Shown one piece after another: positions 23,438 to 35,764 of a stretch of DNA of 64,000 bases. How positions within the stretch are numbered: position 1 is the stretch's first letter; the number at the start of each line of letters is the position of its first letter. Source of the stretch: Hydractinia symbiolongicarpus. Its lineage: Eukaryota; Cnidaria; Hydrozoa; Anthoathecata; Hydractiniidae. The position numbers and the translations under genes were made by a program. The stretch covers positions 312,001 through 376,000 of the forward strand of contig NC_079876.1 of the NCBI RefSeq assembly GCF_029227915.1, in the 5' to 3' direction. The notes beneath the pieces were generated by a model. That model was not told where the DNA came from. It saw only the letters and a list, made by a program, of their open reading frames with translations, and did no database searches.

Positions 23438-26416
23438 GGGAAATGAGTTTACTCACTGGGTGCTTTCCTTGTATACTTTTAACTATACGGGCCGAGTCCG
23501 GGATTTACGGGAAATCGCGGGTTTTCGTTTGCCGGCGATTTAATATATTTTATTCAGCGTCTCATCAAAAATGAAAACATTTTTAAAAACTACAAGTCTC
23601 ATGGGCTTTAGTGGTGAAATAATAATTTAAAAAATTGTTTGGGAAATGAGTTTACTCCCTGGGTACTTTCTTTGTATACTTTTGAGTATACGGGCCGAGT
23701 CCAGGATTTACAGGAAATCGCAGGTTTTCGTTTGCCGGCAATTAAACTTCTTTTATTCAGCGTCTCATCAAAAATGAAAACATTTTTGAAAACTACAAGT
23801 CTCATGCGTTTTAGTGTTGAAAAAATAATTTAAAAAATCGTTCGGGAAATGCGTTTACTCACTGGGTACTTTTTTTGTATACTTTTGACTATACGGGCCG
23901 AGTCCGGGATTTACGGGAAATCGCAGGTTTTCGTTTGCCGGCGATTAAACTTCTTTTATTCAGCGTCTCATCAAAAATGAAAACATTTCTGAAAACTACA
24001 AGTCTCATGCGTTATAGTGGTGAAAAAATAATTTAAAAATTCGTTCGGGAAATGAGTTTACTCACTGGGTACTTTCCTTGTATACTTTTAACTATACGGG
24101 CCGAGTCCGGGATTTACGGGAAATCGCGGGTTTTCGTTTGCCGGCGATTAACATCTTTTATTCAGCGTCTCATCGAAAATGAAAACATTTTCAAAAACTA
24201 CAAGTCTCATGGGCTTTAGTGGTGAAATAATAATTTAAAAAATCGTTTGGGAAATGAGTTTACTCCCTGGGTACTTTCTTTGTATACATTTGACTATACG
24301 GGCCGAGTCCGGGCTTTACGGGAAATCGCAGGTTTTCGTTTGCCGGCGATTAAACTTCTTTTATCCAGCGTCTCATCAAAAATGAAAACATTTTTGAAAA
24401 CTACAAAGTGTCATGCGTTTTAGTGGTGAAAAGATAATTTAAAAAATGGTTTTGGAAATGGGTTTACTCACAGGGTACTTTCTTTGTATACATTCGACTA
24501 TACGGGCCAAGCCCGGGATTTACGGGAAATCGCGGGTTTTCGTTTGCCAGCGATTAAACCACTTTCATTAAGCGTCTCATCAAAAATGAAAACATTTCTA
24601 AAAACTACAAGTCTCATGCGTTTTAGTGGTGAAAAAATAATTTAAAAAATCGTTCGGGAAATGAGTTTACTCACTGGGTACTTTGCTTGTATACTTTTAA
24701 CTATACGGGCCGAGTCCGGGATTTACGGGAAATCGCGGGTTTTCGTTTGCCGGCGATTAAACTTCTTTTATTCAGCGTCTCATCAAAAATGAAAACATTT
24801 TTAAAAACTGCAAGTCTCATGGGCTTTAGTGGTGAAATAATAATTTAAAAAATCGTTCGGGAAATGAGTTTACACCCTGGGTACTTTCTTTGTATACTTT
24901 TGACTATAGGAAATCGCAGGTTTTCGTTTGCCGGCGATTAAACTTCTTTTATTCAGCGTCTCATCAAAAATAAAAACATTTTTGAAAACTACAAGTCTCA
25001 TGCGTTTTAGTGGTGAAAAAATAATTTAAAAAATCGTTCGGGAAATGAGTTTAGTCCCTGGGTACTTTCTTTGTATACTTTTGACTATGCGGGCCGAGTC
25101 CGGGATTTACGGAAAGTTGCGGGTTTTCGTTTGCCGGCGATTAAACTTCTTTTATTCAGCGTCTCATCAAAAATGAAAACATTTTTAAAAACTACAAGTC
25201 TCATGGGCTTTAGTGGTGAAATAATAATTTAAAAAATCGTTCGGGAAATGAGTTTACTCCCTGGGTACTTTCTTTGTATACTTTTGACTATGCGGGCCGA
25301 GTCCGGGATTTACGGGAAATCGCGGGTTTTCCTTTGCCGGCGATTAAACCACTTTCATTAAGCGTCTCATCAAAAATGAAAACATTTCTGAAAACTACAA
25401 GTCTCATGCGTTTTAGTGGTGAAAAAATAATTTAAAAATTCGTTCGGGAAATGAGTTTACTCACTGGGTACTTTCCTTGTATACTTTTGACTATACGGGC
25501 CGAGTCCGGGATTTACGGAAAGTTGCGGGTTTTCGTTTGCCGGCGATTAAACTTCTTTTATTCAGCGTCTCATCAAAAATGAAAACATTTTTAAAAACTA
25601 CATGTCTCATGGGCTTTAGTGGTGAAATAATAATTTAAAAAATCGTTCGGGAAATGAGTTTACACCCTGGGTACTTTCTTTGTATACTTTTGACTATAGG
25701 AAATCGCGGGTTTTCGTTTGCCGGCGATTAAACTTCTTTTATTCAGCGTCTCATCAAAAATGAAAACAATTTTAAAAACTACAAGTCTCATGCGTTTTAG
25801 TGGTGAAAAAATAATTTAAAAATTCGTTCGGGAAATGAGTTTACTCACTGGGTACTTTGCTTGTATACTTTTAACTATACGGGCCGAGTCCGGGATTTAC
25901 GGGAAATCGCGGGTTTTCGTTTGCCGGCGATTAAACTTCTTTTATTCAGCGTCTCATCAAAAATGAAAACATTTTTAAAAACTGCAAGTCTCATGGGCTT
26001 TAGTGGTGAAATAATAATTTAAAAAATCGTTCGGGAAATGAGTTTACACCCTGGGTACTTTCTTTGTATACTTTTGACTATAGGAAATCGCAGGTTTTCG
26101 TTTGCCGGCGATTAAACTTCTTTTATTCAGCGTCTCATCAAAAATAAAAACATTTTTGAAAACTACAAGTCTCATGCGTTTTAGTGGTGAAAAAATAATT
26201 TAAAAAATCGTTCGGGAAATGAGTTTACTCCCTGGGTACTTTCTTTGTATACTTTTGACTATGCGGGCCGAGTCCGGGATTTACGGGAAATCGCGGGTTT
26301 TCCTTTGCCGGCGATTAAACCACTTTCATTAAGCGTCTCATCAAAAATGAAAACATTTCTGAAAACTACAAGTCTCATGCGTTTTAGTGGTGAAAAAATA
26401 ATTTAAAATTTCGTTC
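23438..26416 (+). repeat. 15-unit HOR (2979 bp), copy 2
   Basis: This matches 20459-23437 base for base over most of its length, including the rare variants near 24404, 24445 and 24683, and it ends at the same taaaatttcgttc variant (23425 and 26404). Noticed differences include aaaacaatttta against aaaagaatttta (25765 / 22786) and gtgttgaaa near 23816. The high similarity implies recent duplication of the whole 3-kb unit. Confidence 0.9.
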
Positions 26417-26667
26417 GGGAAATGAGTTTACTCACTGGGTACTTTCCTTGTATACTTTTGACTATACGGGCCGAGTCCGGGATTTACAGAAAGTTGCGGG
26501 TTTTCGTTTGCCGGCGATTAAACTTCTTTTATTCAGCGTCTCATCAAAAATGAAAACATTTTTAAAAACTACAAGTCTCATGGGCTTTAGTGGTGAAATA
26601 ATAATTTAAAAAATCGTTCGGGAAATGAGTTTACACCCTGGGTAATTTCTTTGTATACTTTTGACTA
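25515..26667 (+). repeat. 6-unit duplication (1152 bp), copy 1 (ends approximate)
   Basis: 1152 equals 3x203 + 3x181. Shared rare marks at this offset are ctacatgtctcatggg (25601 and 26753), aaaacaatttta (25761 and 26913) and tttacagaaagttgcggg (26484 and 27636). The segment straddles the end of the second 15-mer copy, so it is a later event. The boundaries fall inside monomers and are approximate. Confidence 0.8.
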
Positions 26668-27819
26668 TAGGAAATCGCAGGTTTTCGTTTGCCGGCGATT
26701 AAACTTCTTTTATTCAGCGTCTCATCAAAAATGAAAACATTTTTAAAAACTACATGTCTCATGGGCTTTAGTGGTGAAATAATAATTTAAAAAATCGTTC
26801 GGGAAATGAGTTTACACCCTGGGTACTTTCTTTGTATACTTTTGACTATAGGAAATCGCGGGTTTTCGTTTGCCGGCGATTAAACTTCTTTTATTCAGCG
26901 TCTCATCAAAAATGAAAACAATTTTAAAAACTACAAGTCTCATGCGTTTTAGTGGTGAAAAAATAATTTAAAAATTCGTTCGGGAAATGAGTTTACTCAC
27001 TGGGTACTTTGCTTGTATACTTTTAACTATACGGGCCGAGTCCGGGATTTACGGGAAATCGCGGGTTTTCGTTTGCCGGCGATTAAACTTCTTTTATTCA
27101 GCGTCTCATCAAAAATGAAAACATTTTTAAAAACTGCAAGTCTCATGGGCTTTAGTGGTGAAATAATAATTTAAAAAATCGTTCGGGAAATGAGTTTACA
27201 CCCTGGGTACTTTCTTTGTATACTTTTGACTATAGGAAATCGCAGGTTTTCGTTTGCCGGCGATTAAACTTCTTTTATTCAGCGTCTCATCAAAAATAAA
27301 AACATTTTTGAAAACTACAAGTCTCATGCGTTTTAGTGGTGAAAAAATAATTTAAAAAATCGTTCGGGAAATGAGTTTACTCCCTGGGTACTTTCTTTGT
27401 ATACTTTTGACTATGCGGGCCGAGTCCGGGATTTACGGGAAATCGCGGGTTTTCCTTTGCCGGCGATTAAACCACTTTCATTAAGCGTCTCATCAAAAAT
27501 GAAAACATTTCTGAAAACTACAAGTCTCATGCGTTTTAGTGGTGAAAAAATAATTTAAAATTTCGTTCGGGAAATGAGTTTACTCACTGGGTACTTTCCT
27601 TGTATACTTTTGACTATACGGGCCGAGTCCGGGATTTACAGAAAGTTGCGGGTTTTCGTTTGCCGGCGATTAAACTTCTTTTATTCAGCGTCTCATCAAA
27701 AATGAAAACATTTTTAAAAACTACAAGTCTCATGGGCTTTAGTGGTGAAATAATAATTTAAAAAATCGTTCGGGAAATGAGTTTACACCCTGGGTAATTT
27801 CTTTGTATACTTTTGACTA
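26668..27819 (+). repeat. 6-unit duplication (1152 bp), copy 2 (ends approximate)
   Basis: Second copy of the preceding segment. The match is lost after about 27820, where aaaactgcaagtctc replaces aaaactacatgtctc. Confidence 0.8.
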
Positions 27820-28133
27820 TAGGAAATCGCAGGTTTTCGTTTGCCGGCGATTAAACTTCTTTTATTCAGCGTCTCATCAAAAATGAAAACATTTTTAAAA
27901 ACTGCAAGTCTCATGGGCTTTAGTGGTGAAATAATAATTTAAAAAATCGTTCGGGAAATGAGTTTACACCCTGGGTACTTTCTTTGTATACTTTTGACTA
28001 TAGGAAATCGCAGGTTTTCGTTTGCCGGCGATTAAACTTCTTTTATTCAGCGTCTCATCAAAAATAAAAACATTTTTGAAAACTACAAATCTCATGCGTT
28101 TTAGTGGTGAAAAAATAATTTAAAAAATCGTTC

Positions 28134-29307
28134 GGGAAATGAGTTTACTCCCTGGGTACTTTCTTTGTATACTTTTGACTATGCGGGCCGAGTCTGGGAT
28201 TTACGGGAAATCGCGGGCTTACCTTTGCCGGCGATTAAACCACTTTCATTAAGCGTCTCATCAAAAATGAAAACATTTCTGAAAACTACAAGTCTCATGC
28301 GTTTTAGTGGTGAAAAAATAATTTAAAAATTCGTTCGGGAAATGAGTTTACTCTCTGGGTACTTTCCTTGTATACTTTTGACTATACGGGCCGAGTCCGG
28401 GATTTACGGAAATGTGCGGGTTTTCGTTTGCCGGCGATTAAACTTCTTTTATTCAGCGTCTCATCAAAAATGAAAACATTTTTAAAAACTACAAGTCTCA
28501 TGGGCTTTAGTGGTGAAATAATAATTTAAAAAATCGTCCGGGAAATGAGTTTACACCCTGGGTAATTTCTTTCTATACTTTTGACTATAGGAAATCGCAG
28601 GTTTTCGTTTGCCGGCGATTAAACTTCTTTTATTCAGCGTCTCATCAAAAATAAAAACATTTTTGAAAACTACAAGTCTGATGCGTTTTAGTGGTGAAAA
28701 AATAATTTAAAAAATTGTTCGGGAAATGAGTTTACTCCCTGGGTACTTACTTTGTATACTTTTGACTATGCGGGCCGAGTCCGGGATTTACGGGAAATCG
28801 CGGGTTTTCCTTTGCCGGCGATTAAACCACTTTCATTAAGCGTCTCATCAAAAATGGAAACATTTCTGAAAACTACAAGTCTCATGGGCTTTAGTGGTGA
28901 AATAATAATTTAAAAAATCGTTCGGGAAATGAGTTTACACCCTGGGTACTTTCTTTGTATACTTTTGACTATAGGAAATCGCAGGTTTTCGTTTGCCGGC
29001 GATTAAACTTCTTTTATTCAGCGTCTCATCAAAAAGAAAAACATTTTTGAAAACTACAAGTCTCATGCGTTTTAGTGGTGAAAAAATAATTTAAAAAATC
29101 GTTCGGGAAATGAGTTTACTCCCTGGGTACTTTCTTTGTATACTTTTGACTATGCGGGCCGAGTCTGGGATTTACGGGAAATCGCGGGTTTTCCTTTGCC
29201 GGCGATTAAACCACTTTCATTAAGCGTCTCATCAAAAATGAAAACATTTCTGAAAACTACAAGTCTCATGCGTTTTAGTGGTGAAAAAATAATTTAAAAA
29301 TTCGTTC
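28134..29307 (+). repeat. 6-unit HOR (1174 bp), copy 1
   Basis: The order is G, S, short, G, short, G (4x203 + 2x181 = 1174). Marks shared with the next copy are acggaaatgtgcggg, aagtctgatgcg in the short unit, gggtacttactttg (28741 / 29915), atggaaac and catcaaaaagaaaaac (29031 / 30205). The order is that of the first six units of the 9-unit HOR, from which it is probably derived. Confidence 0.87.
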
Positions 29308-30481
29308 GGGAAAAGAGTTTACTCACTGGGTACTTTCTTTGTATACTTTTGACTATGCGGGCCGAGTCTGGGATTTACGGGAAATCGCGGGTTTACCTTT
29401 GCCGGCGATTAAACCACTTTCATTAAGCGTCTCATCAAAAATGAAAACATTTCTGAAAACTACAAGTCTCATGCGTTTTAGTGGTGAAAAAATAATTTAA
29501 AAATTCGTTCGGGAAATGAGTTTACTCACTGGGTACTTTCCTTGTATACTTTTGACTATACGGGCCGAGTCCGGGATTTACGGAAATGTGCGGGTTTTCG
29601 TTTGCCGGCGATTAAACTTCTTTTATTCAGCGTCTCATCAAAAATGAAAACATTTTTAAAAACTACAAGTCTCATGGGCTTTAGTGGTGAAATAATAATT
29701 TAAAAAATCGTCCGGGAAATGAGTTTACACCCTGGGTAATTTCTTTCTATACTTTTGACTATAGGAAATCGCAGGTTTTCGTTTGCCGGCGATTAAACTT
29801 CTTTTATTCAGCGTCTCATCAAAAATAAAAACATTTTTGAAAACTACAAGTCTGATGCGTTTTAGTGGTGAAAAAATAATTTAAAAAATTGTTCGGGAAA
29901 TGAGTTTACTCCCTGGGTACTTACTTTGTATACTTTTGACTATGCGGGCCGAGTCCGGGATTTACGGGAAATCGCGGGTTTTCCTTTGCCGGCGATTAAA
30001 CCACTTTCATTAAGCGTCTCATCAAAAATGGAAACATTTCTGAAAACTACAAGTCTCATGGGCTTTAGTGGTGAAATAATAATTTAAAAAATCGTTCGGG
30101 AAATGAGTTTACACCCTGGGTACTTTCTTTGTATACTTTTGACTATAGGAAATCGCAGGTTTTCGTTTGCCGGCGATTAAACTTCTTTTATTCAGCGTCT
30201 CATCAAAAAGAAAAACATTTTTGAAAACTACAAGTCTCATGCGTTTTAGTGGTGAAAAAATAATTTAAAAAATCGTTCGGGAAATGAGTTTACTCCCTGG
30301 GTGCTTTCTTTGTATACTTTTGACTATGCGGGCCGAGTCTGGGATTTACGGGAAATCGCGGGTTTTCCTTTGCCGGCGATTAAACCACTTTCATTAAGCG
30401 TCTCATCAAAAATGAAAACATTTCTGAAAACTACAAGTCTCATGCGTTTTAGTGGTGAAAAAATAATTTAAAAATTCGTTC
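29308..30481 (+). repeat. 6-unit HOR (1174 bp), copy 2
   Basis: It matches copy 1 at an offset of 1174 bp. Its first monomer is chimeric: the beginning (ggaaaagagtttactcac) is S-like and the rest is G-like with gggtttacctttg, suggesting that unequal exchange within a monomer made the junction. Confidence 0.85.
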
Positions 30482-32988
30482 GGGAAATGAGTTTACTCAC
30501 TGGGTACTTTCCTTGTATACTTTTGACTATACGGGCCGAGTCCGGGATTTACGGAAAGTTGCGGGTTTTCGTTTGCCGGCGATTAAACTTCTTTTATTCA
30601 GCGTCTCATCAAAAATGAAAACATTTTTAAAAACTACAAGTCTCATGGGCTTTAGTGGTGAAATAATAATTTAAAAAATCGTTCGGGAAATGAGTTTACA
30701 CCCTGGGTACTTTCTTTGTATACTTTTGACTATAGGAAATCGCGGGTTTTCGTTTGCCGGCGATTAAACTTCTTTTATTCAGCGTCTCATCAAAAATGAA
30801 AACAATTTTAAAAACTACAAGTCTCATGCGTTTTAGTGGTGAAAAAATAATTTAAAAATTCGTTCGGGAAATGAGTTTACTCACTGGGTACTTTGCTTGT
30901 ATACTTTTAACTATACGGGCCGAGTCCGGGATTTACGGGAAATCGCGGGTTTTCGTTTGCCGGCGATTAAACTTCTTTTATTCAGCGTCTCATCAAAAAT
31001 GAAAACATTTTTAAAAACTGCAAGTCTCATGGGCTTTAGTGGTGAAATAATAATTTAAAAAATCGTTCGGGAAATGAGTTTACACCCTGGGAACTTTCTT
31101 TGTATACTTTTGACTATAGGAAATCGCAGGTTTTCGTTTGCCGGCGATTAAACCTCTTTTATTCAGCGTCTCATCAAAAATAAAAACATTTTTGAAAACT
31201 ACAAGTCTCATGCGTTTTAGTGGTGAAAAAATAATTTAAAAAATCGTTCGGGAAATGAGTTTACTCCCTGGGTACTTTCTTTGTATACTTTTGACTATGC
31301 GGGCCGAGTCCGGGATTTACGGGAAATCGCGGGTTTTCCTTTGCCGGCGATTAAACCACTTTCATTAAGCGTCTCATCAAAAATGAAAACATTTCTGAAA
31401 ACTACAAGTCTCATGCGTTTTAGTGGTGAAAAAATAATTTAAAAATTCGTTCGGGAAATGAGTTTACTCACTGGGTACTTTCCTTGTATACTTTTGACTA
31501 TACGGGCCGAGTCCGGGATTTACGGAAAGTTGCGGGTTTTCGTTTGCCGGCGATTAAACTTCTTTTATTCAGCGTCTCATCAAAAATGAAAACATTTTTA
31601 AAAAGTACAAGTCTCATGGGCTTTAGTGGTGAAATAATAATTTAAAAAATCGTTCGGGAAATGAGTGTACACCCTGGGTACTTTCTTTGTATACTTTTGA
31701 CCATAGGAAATCGCGGGTTTTCGTTTGCCGGCGATTAAACGTCTTTTATTCAGCGTCTCATCAAAAATGAAAACAATTTTAAAAACTACAAGTCTCATGC
31801 GTTTTAGTGGTGAAAAAATAATTTAAAAATTCGTTCGGGAAATGAGTTTACTCACTGGGTACTTTGCTTGTATACTTTTAACTATACGGGCCGAGTCCGG
31901 GATTTACGGGAAATCGCGGGTTTTCGTTTGCCGGTGATTAAACTTCTTTTATTCAGCGTCTCATCAAAAATGAAAACATTTTTAAAAACTGCAAGTCTCA
32001 TGGGCTTTAGTGGTGAAATAATAATTTAAAAAATCGTTCGGGAAATGAGTTTACACCCTGGGTACTTTCTTTGTATACTTTTGACTATAGGAAATCGCAG
32101 GTTTTCGTTTGCCGGCGATTAAACTTCTTTTATTCAGCGTCTCATCAAAAATAAAAACATTTTTGAAAACTACAAGTCTCATGCGTTTTAGTGGTGAAAA
32201 AATAATTTAAAAAATCGTTCGGGAAATGAGTTTACTCCCTGGGTACTTTCTTTTTATACTTTTGACTATGCGGGCCGAGTCCGGGATTTACGGGAAATCG
32301 CGGGATTTCCTTTGCCGGCGATTAAACCACTTTCATTAAGCGTCTCATCAAAAATGAAAACATTTTTGAAAACTACAAGTCTCATGCGTTTTAGTGGTGA
32401 AAAAATAATTTTAAAATTCGTTCGGGAAATGAGTTTACTCACTGGGTACTTTCCTTGTATACTTTTGACTATACGGGCCGAGTCCGGGATTTACGGAAAG
32501 TTGCGGGTTTTCGTTTGCCGGCGATTAAACTTCTTTTATTCAGCGTCTCATCAAAAATGAAAACATTTTTTAAAACTACAAGTCTCATGGGCTTTAGTGG
32601 TGAAATAATAATTTAAAAAATCGTTCGGGAAATGAGTTTACACCCTGGGTAATTTCTTTGTATACTTTTGACTATAGGAAATCGCAGGTTTTCGTTTGCC
32701 GGCGATTAAACTTCTTTTATTCAGCGTCTCATCAAAAATGAAAACATTTTTAAAAACTGCAAGTCTCATGGGCTTTAGTGGTGAAATAATAATTTAAAAA
32801 ATCGTTCGGGAAATGAGTTTACACCCTGGGTACTTTCTTTGTATACTTTTGACTATAGGAAATCGCAGGTTTTCGTTTGCCGGCGATTAAACTTCTTTTA
32901 TTCAGCGTCTCATCAAAAATAAAAACATTTTTGAAAACTACAAGTCTCATGCGTTTTAGTGGTGAAAAAATAATTTAAAAAATCGTTC
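30482..32988 (+). repeat. Domain B monomers, irregular order
   Basis: G, S and short monomers continue here. The block 30870-31650 resembles 31840-32600 and parts of the 15-mer (tactttgcttg at about 30890 and 31863; aaaactgcaag at about 31015 and 31985). Private variants include gaccatagg near 31699, gagtgtacacc near 31665 and ttttaaaattcg near 32408. The last of these bridges the frame between two monomers and opens an 82-codon frame, which is not a gene. Confidence 0.8.
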
Positions 32989-34546
32989 GGGAAATGAGTT
33001 TACACCCTGGATACTTTCTTTGTATACTTTTGACTATGCGGGCCGAGTCTGGGATTTACGGGAAATCGCGTGTTTTCCTTTGCCGGCGATTAAACCACTT
33101 TCATTAAGCGTCTCATCAAAAATGAAAACATTTCTGAAAACTACAAGTCTCATGCGTTTTAGTGGTGAAAAAATAATTTAAAAATTCGTTCGGGAAATGA
33201 GTTTACTCACTGGGTACTTTCCTTGTATACTTTTGACTATACGGGCCGAGTCCGGGATTTACGGAAAGTTGCTTGTTTTCGTTTGCCGGCGATTAAACTT
33301 CTTTTATCCAGCGTCTCATCAAAAATGAAAACATTTTTAAAAACTACAAGTCTCATGGGCTTTAGTGGTGAAATAATAATTTAAAAAATCGTCCGGGAAA
33401 TGAGTTTACACCCTGGGTAATTTCTTTCTATACTTTTGACTATAGGAAATCGCAGGTTTTCGTTTGCCGGCGATTAAACTTCTTTTATTCAGCGTCTCAT
33501 CAAAAATAAAAACATTTTTGAAAACTACAAGTCTCATGCGTTTTAGTGGTGAAAAAATAATTTAAAAAATTGTTCGGGAAATGAGTTTACTCCCTGGGTA
33601 CTTTCTTTGTATACTTTTGACTATGCGGGCCGAGTCCGGGATTTACGGGAAATCGCGGGTTTTCCTTTGCCGGCGATTAAACCACTTTCATTAAGCGTCT
33701 CATCAAAAATGGAAACATTTCTGAAAACTACAAGTCTCATGGGCTTTAGTGGTGAAATAATAATTTAAAAAATCGTTCGGGAAATGAGTTTACACCCTGG
33801 GTACTTTCTTTGTATACTTTTGACTATAGGAAATCGCAGGTTTTCGTTTGCCGGCGATTAAACTTCTTTTATTCAGCGTCTCATCAAAAATAAAAACATT
33901 TTTGAAAACTACAAGTCTCATGCGTTTTAGTGGTGAAAAAATAATTTAAAAAATCGTTCGGGAAATGAGTTTAATCCCTGGGTACTTTCTTTGTATACTT
34001 TTGACTATGCGGGCCGAGTCTGGGATTTACGGGAAATCGCGGGTTTTCCTTTGCCGGCGATTAAACCACTTTCATTAAGCGTCTCATCAAAAATGAAAAC
34101 ATTTCTGAAAACTACAAGTCTCATGCGTTTTAGTGGTGAAAAAATAATTTAAAAATTCGTTCGGGAAATGAGTTTACTCACTGGGTACTTTCCTTGTATA
34201 CTTTTGACTATACGGGCCGAGTCCGGGATTTACGGAAAGTTGCGGGTTTTCGTTTGCCGGCGATTAAACTTCTTTTATTCAGCGTCTCATCAAAAATGAA
34301 AACATTTTTAAAAACTACAAGTCTCATGGGCTTTAGTGGTGAAATAATAATTTAAAAAATCGTCCGGGAAATGAGTTTACACCCTGGGTAATTTCTTTCT
34401 ATACTTTTGACTATAGGAAATCGCAGGTTTTCGTTTGCCGGCGATTAAACTTCTTTTATTCAGCGTCTCATCAAAAAGAAAAACATTTTTGAAAACTACA
34501 AGTCTCATGCGTTTTAGTGGTGAAAAAATAATTTAAAAAATTGTTC
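32989..34546 (+). repeat. Distant copy of the 9-unit HOR (eight units)
   Basis: G, S, short, G, short, G, S, short (1558 bp), the same truncated order and length as 18698-20255, exactly 14291 bp away. It is followed, as there, by an atggaaac G monomer (34547) and then by the gggtgctttcc cassette (34750). Private changes include ctggatactttc near 33008 and gttgcttgtttt near 33269. Confidence 0.85.
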
Positions 34547-35764
34547 GGGAAATGAGTTTACTCCCTGGGTACTTTCTTTGTATACTTTTGACTATGCGGG
34601 CCGAGTCCGGGATTTACGGGAAATCGCGGGTTTTCCTTTGCCGGCGATTAAACCACTTTCATTAAGCGTCTCATCAAAAATGGAAACATTTCTGAAAACT
34701 ACAAGTCTCATGCGTTTTAGTGGTGAAAAAATAATTTAAAAATTCGTTCGGGAAATGAGTTTACTCACTGGGTGCTTTCCTTGTATACTTTTAACTATAC
34801 GGGCCGAGTCCGGGATTTACGGGAAATCGCTGGTTTTCGTTTGCCGGCGATTAAATATATTTTATTCAGCGTCTCATCAAAAATGAAAACATTTTTAAAA
34901 ACTACAAGTCTCATGGGCTTTAGTGGTGAAATAATAATTTAAAAAATCGTTTGGGAAATGAGTTTACTCCCTGGGTACTTTCTTTGTATACTTTTGAGTA
35001 TACGGGCCGAGTCCAGGATTTACAGGAAATCGCAGGTTTTCGTTTGCCGGCAATTAAACTTCTTTTATTCAACGTCTCATCAAAAATAAAAACATTTTTG
35101 AAAACTACAAGTCTCATGCGTTTTAGTGGTGAAAAAATAATTTAAAAAATCGTTCGGGAAATGCGTTTACTCACTGGGTACTTTTTTTGTATACTTTTGA
35201 CTATACGGGCCGAGTCCGGGATTTACGGGAAATCGCAGGTTTTCGTTTGCCGGCGATTAAACTTCTTTTATTCAGCGTCTCATCAAAAATGAAAACATTT
35301 TTAAAAACTACAAGTCTCATGCGTTTTAGTGGTGAAAACATAATTTAAAAAATCGTTCGGGAAATGAGTTTACTCCATGGGCACTTTCTTTGTATACTTT
35401 TGACTATACGGGCCGAGTCCGGGATTTACGGGAAGTCGCGGGTTTTCGTTTGCCGGCGATTAAACTTCTTTTATTCAGCGTCTCATCAAAAATGAAAACA
35501 TTTTTAAAAACTACAAGTCTCATGGGCTTTAGTGGTGAAATAATAATTTAAAAAATCGTTCGGGAAATGAGTTTACACCCTGGATACTTTCTTTGTATAC
35601 TTTTGACTATACGGGCCGAGTCCAGGATTTACAGGAAATCGCAGGTTTTCGTTTGCCGGCGATTAAACTTCTTTTAATCAGCGTCTCATCAAAAATAAAA
35701 ACATTTTTGAAAACTACAAGTCTCATGCGTTTTAGTGGTGAAAAAATAATTTAAAAAATTGTTC
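34547..35764 (+). repeat. 6-mer HOR (1218 bp), copy 1
   Basis: Six 203-bp monomers: a G monomer with atggaaac; gggtgctttcc with attaaatatatttta; gagtatacggg with tacaggaaa; gcgtttactcac with actttttttg; ctccatggg with aagtcgcggg; and cacc with tacaggaaa. The rare marks gaaaacataattt and ctccatggg recur exactly 1218 bp downstream. Confidence 0.9.

Larger units (their letters stand above)
15605..34546 (+). repeat. Domain B: mixed 203-bp and 181-bp monomers in HORs
   Basis: This domain holds all of the 181-bp deletion monomers, the first at 16011 and the last at 34366. They alternate in fixed orders with two 203-bp types: a G type (gactatgcggg, cctttgccgg, ccactttcattaag) and an S type (ctcactggg, tactttccttg, acggaaagttgcggg). 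Starts of G monomers are 587, 384 or about 768 bp apart, which equals 203+203+181, 203+181 and 203+203+181+181. These blocks combine into 9-, 15- and 6-unit HORs. No gene is present. Confidence 0.9.

Noticed and set aside
16011-34546. Short monomers as a separate satellite family
   Set aside because: Apart from the exact 22-bp deletion they match the 203-bp monomer throughout, so they are a derivative of the same family.
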